A model generated the notes under the pieces. That model saw nothing but the letters and a program-made list of their open reading frames with translations, made no database searches and was not told where the DNA came from. Below are positions 1 through 4,385 of a stretch of 6,835 nt of DNA, piece after piece (positions within the stretch are counted from its first letter, which is position 1; each line of letters starts with the position of its first letter). Location: positions 1 to 6,835 of the forward strand of contig JAGVCY010000255.1 of assembly GCA_020058965.1 (NCBI GenBank), in the 5' to 3' direction. This stretch comes from Candidatus Omnitrophota bacterium. Its GTDB lineage: Bacteria > Omnitrophota > Gorgyraeia > 2-02-FULL-51-18 > JAGOUK01. The translations under genes were made by a program, and so were the position numbers.

Positions 1-12
1 CTGGCTAAATTT

Positions 13-50
13 AAAACCCCGGCATTCGATTTGAGTGCCGGGGTTTTTTT
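13..50 (+). terminator. Rho-independent terminator of the gene upstream of the window
   Basis: A perfect 12-bp stem (13-24 with 36-47) encloses an 11-base loop. Its right arm runs into seven consecutive T (44-50). This is a textbook intrinsic terminator. An in-frame TAA at 6-8 may be the end of the upstream gene, but too little is visible to say. The left arm begins with four A, so on the minus strand the same hairpin is followed by only four T and would work weakly at best in that direction. Confidence 0.93.
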
Positions 51-58
51 ATTGGGCA

Positions 59-87
59 TTGAAAGATTGGGTTTGTGCGTGTAGACT
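59..87 (+). promoter_or_regulatory. Candidate sigma-70 promoter for the small lipoprotein gene
   Basis: TTGAAA at 59-64 and TAGACT at 82-87 are separated by exactly 17 bases. The predicted start is near 94, leaving a leader of about 20 bases before the ATG at 114. The -35 box matches consensus at five of six bases and the -10 at four of six. The site follows directly on a terminator, so the next gene needs a promoter here. The assignment rests on motif and position only. Confidence 0.5.
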
Positions 88-113
88 CGTTAGGAAAGAG
101 AGGGGATTTTAAT

Positions 114-254
114 ATGAAGAATTTTTTTGGATTTGCGGCGGTGATGGCGCTTTCGGTGGTTTTGTGTGGAACGGTGATGGCGTGCGGATTGAGCGGTAAG
201 GGCGGCTCGAAGGGAACGCACGGAACCGAGACCACCGAGGAAGCCGATAAGTAG
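114..254 (+). CDS. Small putative lipoprotein, 46 residues, unknown function
   Basis: The ORF runs from ATG at 114 to TAG at 252. A purine-rich ribosome binding site (AGAGAGGGGA, about 97-106) lies just upstream. The product starts with MKNFFGF, has a hydrophobic stretch at residues 4-23, then a lipobox-like V-M-A-C at 21-24 followed by G25. This is the layout of a signal-peptidase-II lipoprotein. Methionine at -2 is slightly unusual for a lipobox. The residue after the modified cysteine is Gly rather than Asp, which by the E. coli sorting rule would favour the outer membrane. The mature part would be only 23 residues, glycine-rich then Thr/Glu-rich and hydrophilic (GLSGKGGSKG, then TETTEEADK), with no domain I recognise. 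The gene sits alone between two intrinsic terminators, with its own candidate promoter. That arrangement, plus the signal peptide, is the main reason to believe it. A non-coding transcript with a chance ORF is the alternative. Confidence 0.68.
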   Translation: MKNFFGFAAVMALSVVLCGTVMACGLSGKGGSKGTHGTETTEEADK

Positions 255-302
255 AACCTGGATCTGCGCTGACTTAATTTAAAGTACTGGCCCCAAACAT
301 TT

Positions 303-332
303 GGCTCGGGAGAAATCCCGGGCCATTTTTTT
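303..332 (+). terminator. Rho-independent terminator of the small lipoprotein gene
   Basis: A 9-bp stem (303-311 with 316-324, one G-T pair) is capped by a GAAA tetraloop at 312-315. It is followed by A and then seven T (326-332). Together with the terminator at 13-50 it insulates a single short transcription unit. It lies 49 bases past the lipoprotein stop codon. Confidence 0.92.
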
Positions 333-340
333 GTTATCAT
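332..340 (+). promoter_or_regulatory. Candidate extended -10 promoter for the ahr-gdx-folB-uppP unit
   Basis: TGTTATCAT at 332-340 fits an extended -10 element (TG, one base, then TATCAT). No convincing -35 box is present at 16-18 bases upstream, because that space is occupied by the terminator stem. The predicted start near 347 would give a leader of about 31 bases before the ATG at 378. Some promoter must lie between the terminator and the ATG, and this is the best match I see. The T-tract of the terminator and the promoter abut directly. Confidence 0.35.
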
Positions 341-377
341 GGGGCCCTAACTTTGACCGACAACACTTGGAGCCCTC

Positions 378-1418
378 ATGAAATTTAATGCTTTCGCCGC
401 ACACGCCGCCAAAAAACCGCTCAAGGCTTATTCATATGATCCTGGTCAGGTGGAGCCCAATGAAGTTGAGATCCGGATCACGCACTGCGGGATCTGTCAT
501 TCGGATGTGCATATGATCGACAACGATTGGGGAATGAGTCAGTTTCCGCTCGTACCCGGCCATGAAATTGTCGGCGTGGTCGAGGCGGTCGGAGTCTCCG
601 TCAAACATTTAAAAAACGGACAGCGGGTCGGTGTCGGCTGGCAGGCGTCCAGCTGCGGCATTTGTGAGTTCTGCAGAACTTCCCAAGAAACGCTTTGCGC
701 GCAGAATCAGGGCGTGATCGTCCGCCGGCACGGGGGATTCGCCGATCGCATTCAGGTCAATGCGCGTTTTGCGGTTCGCATTCCGGACGGGCTCGCGTCG
801 GATGTTGCCGCGCCGCTTTTATGCGGCGGCATCACGGTCTATACGCCGCTTCGCAATGAAAAACTTCAAGGAAAACGCGTCGGTGTGATCGGGATCGGCG
901 GGCTGGGGCACATGGCACTGCAATTTGCCAGTGCTTTTGGCTGTGAAGTGACGGCTTTTTCCGCCTCGGCGGACAAAAAGCGGGAAGCGCTCAAATTTGG
1001 AGCGCATCAATTTGCCAACACGACGGATCCAAAGTTTTTTCAGACGAACGCTTCAACCCAGGACATCATCATCACAACGGTCACGAAGGATCAGGACTGG
1101 AACGCGTGGATGGGTGTTCTCAAACCGCACGGCACGCTCATCGTGGTCGGCGCGACACCGGGAGCTTTGAACATCGCTCCGTTTTCCCTCATTATGGGCT
1201 ACAAATCGGTGAAGGGTAGCATGATCGGCAGTCCCAAGCTCATTGACGAAATGCTCCGTTTTGCCGCGCTTCACAAGATCGGCGCCAAGATCCAAAAGCT
1301 TTCCATGGCCAAGGCAGAAGAAGGGATCCGACAGGTTCGCGCGGGCAAGGCCCGCTACCGCATCGTCCTCGAAAATCCGGCAGCCACATCCAATGTTCGA
1401 ACCGGAAAACGCTCATGA
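378..1418 (+). CDS. ahr: Zinc-dependent NADPH aldehyde reductase / alcohol dehydrogenase, Ahr (YjgB)-like
   Basis: A 346-residue medium-chain dehydrogenase of the cinnamyl-alcohol-dehydrogenase branch, predicted cytosolic. It closely resembles E. coli Ahr (YjgB) as I recall it, sharing the segments YDPG, CGICHSD, the MIDN-W-S-Q-PLV pattern, PLLCGGITV and GVIGIGGLGH. Family members reduce a broad range of aldehydes to alcohols. Catalytic zinc ligands are Cys40, His62 (in GHE) and Cys149. The four structural-zinc cysteines 93, 96, 99 and 107 are all present. The Rossmann motif is GIGGLG at 172-177. The second strand ends AFSAS (193-197) with no acidic residue, which favours NADPH over NADH. The ATG at 378 has GGAG at 369-372 with 5-base spacing. 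About 14 residues follow the usual family end at RYRIVLEN, an extension that brings the stop into a 4-base overlap with the next gene. The physiological substrate cannot be read from sequence; YahK-like activity is the main alternative. Confidence 0.88.
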   Translation: MKFNAFAAHAAKKPLKAYSYDPGQVEPNEVEIRITHCGICHSDVHMIDNDWGMSQFPLVPGHEIVGVVEAVGVSVKHLKNGQRVGVGWQASSCGICEFCRTSQETLCAQNQGVIVRRHGGFADRIQVNARFAVRIPDGLASDVAAPLLCGGITVYTPLRNEKLQGKRVGVIGIGGLGHMALQFASAFGCEVTAFSASADKKREALKFGAHQFANTTDPKFFQTNASTQDIIITTVTKDQDWNAWMGVLKPHGTLIVVGATPGALNIAPFSLIMGYKSVKGSMIGSPKLIDEMLRFAALHKIGAKIQKLSMAKAEEGIRQVRAGKARYRIVLENPAATSNVRTGKRS

Positions 1419-1753
1419 GCGCCGTTCAGATCGCCTGGCTCTGGGTCGTGACCGCAGGCTTCTTGGAAGTGATCTGGATGGTGAGTTTGAAACGCTCGGC
1501 AGGGTTCACCAAATTAGGACCCTCCATTTTTACGGTTGTAGTCATGGGCTTGAGTCTTGTGCTCGTTTCGCGCGCGCTTAAATCGATCCCGATCGGCACG
1601 ACCTACGCGGTGTGGACCGGCATCGGAGCGGCAGGCGGAGCGGCGATTGGAATATTGCTGTACGGAGAATCGGCCAATCCTGCGCGGATCGCCTGCATCG
1701 GACTCATTGTGGGCGGGATTTTGGGCCTTAAGCTTCTGCCCACCAACCATTAA
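1415..1753 (+). CDS. gdx: SMR-family guanidinium exporter, Gdx (SugE) type
   Basis: A 112-residue small multidrug resistance protein with four predicted membrane helices (about 5-23, 35-52, 60-83, 89-107). It would form a dual-topology dimer in the inner membrane. Glu18 in GFLEVIW is the family's proton/substrate-binding glutamate. The LK-x-x-x-GF segment at 25-31, YAVWTGIGA at 64-72 and GESANPARI at 84-92 match the SugE/Gdx subtype rather than EmrE/Qac. The known role of that subtype is proton-coupled export of guanidinium. The ATG overlaps the stop of the aldehyde reductase by four bases (ATGA), implying translational coupling. No guanidine riboswitch is evident upstream of the unit, which is often where Gdx genes carry one. 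Assignment to the Gdx subtype is strong; actual substrate preference is inferred from the subtype. Confidence 0.9.
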   Translation: MSAVQIAWLWVVTAGFLEVIWMVSLKRSAGFTKLGPSIFTVVVMGLSLVLVSRALKSIPIGTTYAVWTGIGAAGGAAIGILLYGESANPARIACIGLIVGGILGLKLLPTNH

Positions 1754-1775
1754 CTTTATCGAAGCACTTCACGCG

Positions 1776-2150
1776 ATGAATCTCAAATCCTCCGACCTCA
1801 TTTTGATCAATAAACTCAAAGTGCTTTGCATTGTAGGGACTTTTCCGCGTGAGCGTTTGAAAAAGCAGGCCGTTTATTTTGATCTCGAGTTGCCGTGCGA
1901 CGCGGCCCGGCCCGCCCGGCGCGACGACCTGCGTGAAGCGCTTGATTACGACCGGTTGGCTCGGCGGGTTCGGGAATTTGCGGGGGGCACTAAATTCCTG
2001 CTGATCGAAACGCTCGTGGAAAATGTCGCGGCGCTTTTGCTTAAAGAATTCCAGCTGCGTAGTGTGCGGGTAACGATCTGGAAACCCGGCGCCATCAAGG
2101 ATTGCCAAAACACAGGGATCTCCATCACCCGAAAGGCTCTCCGCCGATGA
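1776..2150 (+). CDS. folB: Dihydroneopterin aldolase
   Basis: 124 residues, the normal size for FolB (about 120). It converts 7,8-dihydroneopterin to 6-hydroxymethyl-7,8-dihydropterin and glycolaldehyde in tetrahydrofolate synthesis, acting in the cytosol as an oligomer. Family landmarks are in order: IVGTFPRER at 19-27 with Glu26, LDYDRLA at 56-62 with Tyr58, LLIETLVENVA at 75-85 with Glu78, and WKPGA at 102-106 with Lys103, the expected catalytic lysine. The KPGA motif and Glu78 favour FolB over FolX. I chose the ATG at 1776 because the family starts a few residues before this first strand. The frame is open further upstream but overlaps gdx and would add about 73 residues with no family counterpart. 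The upstream ribosome binding site is weak (GAAG at 1761-1764), so translation may lean on coupling to gdx, whose stop lies 22 bases before the start. Confidence 0.9.
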   Translation: MNLKSSDLILINKLKVLCIVGTFPRERLKKQAVYFDLELPCDAARPARRDDLREALDYDRLARRVREFAGGTKFLLIETLVENVAALLLKEFQLRSVRVTIWKPGAIKDCQNTGISITRKALRR

Positions 2151-2941
2151 CCTACCTGGACGCGCTGATATTTTCGGTGGTCGAGGGGATTTCGGAATTT
2201 CTTCCGATTTCCTCCACCGGGCACTTGATCCTGACTGCAAAACTACTCGACTTGCCTCAAACGGAATTTATGAAAAGTTTTGAGATCGTTATCCAACTCG
2301 GCGCGATCCTGTCGGTGCTGGTTTTGTACTGGCGCTCATTTTTGATCAGGGGGGAAGAGCTGAAGCGTGTGCTGTGCGCTTTTGTCCCAACGGCAGTTGT
2401 GGGGTTTGTGCTCTACAAGCTGATCAAAAAGCATTTAATGGCTGATTTCAATATTGTTCTCTGGGCCCTTTTTATCGGTGGAATCTTGATGATCCTTTTT
2501 GAAAAATCCAGAAAGGGTCAGCCCGATAGCGGGAAGTCCGGGATCACGAGCATCTCTTACAAAAAAGCATTTTGCATAGGTCTGATACAGGCGCTGGCAG
2601 TGATCCCGGGCGTTTCCCGCTCGGCCGCAACGATTATTGGCGGGCTGATGCTCGGCGTTGAACGGCGAACGATCATCGAATTTTCTTTCCTGCTGGCCGT
2701 ACCGACGATGGCCGCGGCGACCGCGTTGGATTTGGTGAAGAGCGGCGGCGGGTTTACGGCCGATCAAGCCGGCGTGCTCATGGTCGGATTCGCGGGCTCG
2801 TTCGTTTTTGCGCTGATGAGCATCAAATGGCTGCTGGGTTTTATCAAAAATCACTCCTTTATCGGCTTCGGGTTTTATCGGATCTTCGTCGCGTGGGCGT
2901 TGTGGGTGGTTTTGGCATTTTCTCAGTCACCCACAAGTTGA
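2147..2941 (+). CDS. uppP: Undecaprenyl-diphosphatase (UppP/BacA)
   Basis: A 264-residue polytopic membrane protein; the family is usually 260-280. It dephosphorylates undecaprenyl diphosphate to recycle the lipid carrier for peptidoglycan and other envelope polymers, and overexpression is known to give bacitracin resistance. Both family signatures are intact: VEGISEFLPISSTGH at 12-26 (Glu13, Glu17, Ser22-Ser23, His26) and PGVSRSAAT at 154-162 with Arg158. Hydrophobic segments alternate with short loops. The C-terminus ends soon after the last helix. I chose the ATG at 2147, which overlaps the folB stop by four bases (ATGA) and has AAAGG at 2132-2136. The frame is open from 2102, but those extra 15 residues have no family counterpart. 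The stop codon lies inside the -35 box of the next promoter, and no classic terminator follows. Confidence 0.95.
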   Translation: MTYLDALIFSVVEGISEFLPISSTGHLILTAKLLDLPQTEFMKSFEIVIQLGAILSVLVLYWRSFLIRGEELKRVLCAFVPTAVVGFVLYKLIKKHLMADFNIVLWALFIGGILMILFEKSRKGQPDSGKSGITSISYKKAFCIGLIQALAVIPGVSRSAATIIGGLMLGVERRTIIEFSFLLAVPTMAAATALDLVKSGGGFTADQAGVLMVGFAGSFVFALMSIKWLLGFIKNHSFIGFGFYRIFVAWALWVVLAFSQSPTS

Positions 2942-2966
2942 CAGCGCGCGCGCGTGTGCTTATAGT
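2938..2966 (+). promoter_or_regulatory. Near-consensus sigma-70 promoter of the guaB3-type gene
   Basis: TTGACA at 2938-2943 is a perfect -35 box. TATAGT at 2961-2966 is a five-of-six -10 box. The spacer is exactly 17 bases. The predicted start is near 2973, a few bases before AAGGAG at 2980-2985. The uppP stop codon (TGA, 2939-2941) is embedded in the -35 box. The first 16 spacer bases (2944-2959) are strictly alternating purine and pyrimidine, mostly GC. Confidence 0.85.
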
Positions 2967-2992
2967 AAACAAACTTTTTAAGGAGAATCAAC

Positions 2993-4153
2993 ATGGGTGA
3001 ATGGCTGGGACGCGGAAGAAAAGCACGCAGGGCATATGGTTTTGATGAGATCGCGCTGGTACCGGGCAATGTGACCATTAACCCCGAAGAAGTTGACAGC
3101 TCTTGGAAGCTCGGCAACAAACGCATTGCGGTCCCCATCATCGCTTCGGCCATGGATGGTGTCGTGGATGTTAAATTTGCCATTGCGATGTCCAAGCTTG
3201 GCGCGTTGGCCGCGCTCAATCTGGAAGGTGTGCAGACACGCTACGAGAATCCCGACTCTGTTTTAAGCAAGATCTCCGGTGCCAGTCCTGAAGAAGCGAC
3301 CGAGATCCTCCAGTCGTTGTACCGGGTTCCCATCAAGGAAGCCCTGATCACGCGCCGCATCAAAGAAATAAAAAAAGCCGGTGGAGTCGCTGTTGTGTCC
3401 AGCATTCCGCAAAAAGCGGAAAAGTACGGTCGCATCGCGCAAGCCGCGGGCGCAGATGTTTTTATCGTGCAGTCGACCGTTTCGACCGTGAAACATATTT
3501 CCACCAAATATCAAACGCTCGACCTCAAGAAATTCATTTCTGGAATGAAGATTCCCGTTATCGTCGGAAATTGTGTGACCTATCAAACTACGCTTGAGCT
3601 CATGGAAACCGGCGCCAGCGGAATTTTGATCGGCGTCGGACCCGGAGCTGCCTGCACCACGCGCGGCGTTCTCGGGATGGGCGTCCCTCAAGCCACGGCT
3701 ATTTGCGACGCGGCCGCCGCTCGTGATGAGCATTTTAAGCGCACGGGTCGGTACATTCCGATCATCGCCGACGGCGGGATGTCCACCGGCGGTGATATTT
3801 GCAAGGCATTTGCCTGTGGTTCCGACGCAGTCATGGTCGGATCCGCCTTCGCGAAGGCCAAAGAAGCACCCGGGCGCGGTTATCACTGGGGCATGGCCAC
3901 GCCTCATGCAAACTTGCCCCGCGGCACCCGGATCAAGGTCGGTATCACCGGTTCGCTCGAGCAGATCATGTTCGGGCCGGCCGGACTTGATGACGGTACA
4001 CAGAACCTCGTGGGAGCCCTGCAGACCTGCATGGGCAATGTCGGCGCTCGAACCATCCGTGAACTGCAAAGCATCGATCTCGTGATCGCTCCCGCGATCA
4101 AAACCGAGGGCAAGGTGTATCAGCAGGCGCAACGCCTAGGGATGGGCAAGTAA
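2993..4153 (+). CDS. guaB3: GuaB3-family IMP dehydrogenase, no CBS domains
   Basis: A 386-residue TIM-barrel protein of the IMP dehydrogenase/GMP reductase superfamily. Canonical GuaB is about 490 residues because of a two-CBS insertion. Here the barrel runs straight from the early strands to the catalytic loop with no CBS module. The N-terminal YGFDEIALVPG (15-25) and overall length fit the GuaB3 group known from actinobacteria and cyanobacteria. The catalytic loop GPGAACTTR (216-224) supplies Cys221, equivalent to the GuaB cysteine that forms the covalent XMP intermediate. ADGGMSTGGDI (259-269) is the IMP-ribose/phosphate loop, with Asp260. The segment EAPGRGYHWG (291-300) is in the flap region. 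The likely reaction is IMP + NAD+ to XMP, feeding GMP and GTP. The start is clear: AAGGAG at 2980-2985 lies seven bases before the ATG. It has its own strong promoter and is followed by a long palindrome, so it is probably monocistronic. A GMP-reductase-like role cannot be fully excluded from sequence. Confidence 0.85.
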   Translation: MGEWLGRGRKARRAYGFDEIALVPGNVTINPEEVDSSWKLGNKRIAVPIIASAMDGVVDVKFAIAMSKLGALAALNLEGVQTRYENPDSVLSKISGASPEEATEILQSLYRVPIKEALITRRIKEIKKAGGVAVVSSIPQKAEKYGRIAQAAGADVFIVQSTVSTVKHISTKYQTLDLKKFISGMKIPVIVGNCVTYQTTLELMETGASGILIGVGPGAACTTRGVLGMGVPQATAICDAAAARDEHFKRTGRYIPIIADGGMSTGGDICKAFACGSDAVMVGSAFAKAKEAPGRGYHWGMATPHANLPRGTRIKVGITGSLEQIMFGPAGLDDGTQNLVGALQTCMGNVGARTIRELQSIDLVIAPAIKTEGKVYQQAQRLGMGK

Positions 4154-4165
4154 CTCTTTCGTTCT

Positions 4166-4255
4166 GCATCGCGTGGGGAGGATACGCCTCTTCGCGCAAT
4201 GATTGCGGCAAGGCGCCGCAAAAGCGCTCCGAGTCGTATCCTCCCCACGCGATGC
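4166..4255. repeat. 90-base near-complete palindrome downstream of guaB3
   Basis: The outer arms 4166-4186 and 4235-4255 are perfect 21-bp reverse complements. After one mismatch the pairing resumes with 4188-4190/4231-4233. It resumes again with 4194-4197/4224-4227, and then with a 7-bp inner stem 4203-4209/4215-4221 around a 5-base loop. In all about 35 pairs can form in one hairpin or cruciform. It begins 12 bases past the guaB3 stop. No T-tract follows on either strand, so it is not a standard intrinsic terminator. It could still end or stabilise the guaB3 transcript, or be one copy of a dispersed palindromic repeat. I see no second copy in this window. Confidence 0.88.
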
Positions 4256-4281
4256 GCTCTCAATCGGCTGAGATGAGAGCG
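4255..4281 (+). other. Second hairpin abutting the long palindrome
   Basis: An 8-bp perfect stem (4255-4262 with 4274-4281) encloses an 11-base loop and starts on the last base of the long palindrome. No T-tract follows. It ends 10 bases before the -35 box of the fhs promoter, so it belongs to any guaB3 read-through RNA and not to the fhs leader. Its role is unknown. Confidence 0.55.
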
Positions 4282-4329
4282 AGGGGGCTCGTTGACTCTC
4301 CCCGAGAGAGATTCTATAATCTCATCTCA
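4269..4329. repeat. 10-bp inverted repeat bracketing the fhs promoter
   Basis: TGAGATGAGA at 4269-4278 and its exact reverse complement at 4320-4329 are separated by 41 bases that hold the -35 box and most of the -10 box. The right arm starts on the last base of the -10 hexamer and covers the expected transcription start. The two half-sites could bind a regulator that loops across the promoter. The left arm also overlaps the right arm of the preceding hairpin. The simple-sequence character of the arms means chance is a real alternative. Confidence 0.4.
4292..4320 (+). promoter_or_regulatory. Near-consensus sigma-70 promoter of the fhs-fchA-folD unit
   Basis: TTGACT at 4292-4297 (five of six) and TATAAT at 4315-4320 (perfect) are 17 bases apart. 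The predicted start near 4327 gives a leader of about 59 bases. The leader is pyrimidine-rich then AT-rich, including seven T at 4352-4358 with no GC stem before them. I recognise no riboswitch in it. Confidence 0.85.
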
Positions 4330-4385
4330 TTTCTCTTCCTAGAGTTTTAACTTTTTTTAACAGAACTTAGAACCCAAGGTTTACC

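Noticed and set aside
11..340. Minus-strand open frame of 109 codons across the lipoprotein region
   Set aside because: It runs through both terminator hairpins, encodes low-complexity proline-rich sequence with no family resemblance, and competes with a + strand unit that has promoter, ribosome binding site and terminator.
255..377. Guanidine riboswitch upstream of the gdx-containing unit
   Set aside because: The only strong structure is the T-tract terminator at 303-332, and no ACGR-type tetraloop hairpin pair or ykkC-like core is visible.
1557..1775. N-terminal extension of folB starting inside gdx
   Set aside because: The extra 73 or so residues would be an out-of-frame reading of gdx, and have no counterpart in dihydroneopterin aldolases; ATG at 1776 gives the family length.
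2102..2146. N-terminal extension of uppP starting inside folB
   Set aside because: UppP proteins begin just before the first helix, and the ATG at 2147 overlaps the folB stop in the usual coupled arrangement.
2943..2960. Hairpin terminator for uppP
   Set aside because: A short stem with G-T pairs can be drawn in the GC repeat, but the nearest T run (2975-2979) is 15 bases away, and the region is better explained as the guaB3 promoter spacer.
3263..4132. Long minus-strand open frame (289 codons) opposite guaB3
   Set aside because: It lies wholly antisense to a gene with intact family motifs, has no recognisable domain or ribosome binding site, and is the kind of open frame GC-rich coding DNA produces by chance.
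4166..4255. Integron attC site
   Set aside because: It is a palindrome of suitable size, but the ends lack the core sites (GTTRRRY and its complement), the stem is too perfect, and there is no integrase or cassette context.
4166..4255. Classic intrinsic terminator for guaB3
   Set aside because: The stem is strong but no T-tract follows within the next 30 bases on either strand; kept as a repeat of unknown role.
4321..4385. Riboswitch (for example THF-responsive) in the fhs leader
   Set aside because: The leader is only about 59 bases, AT- and pyrimidine-rich, with no multi-stem fold or conserved aptamer bases that I can recognise.
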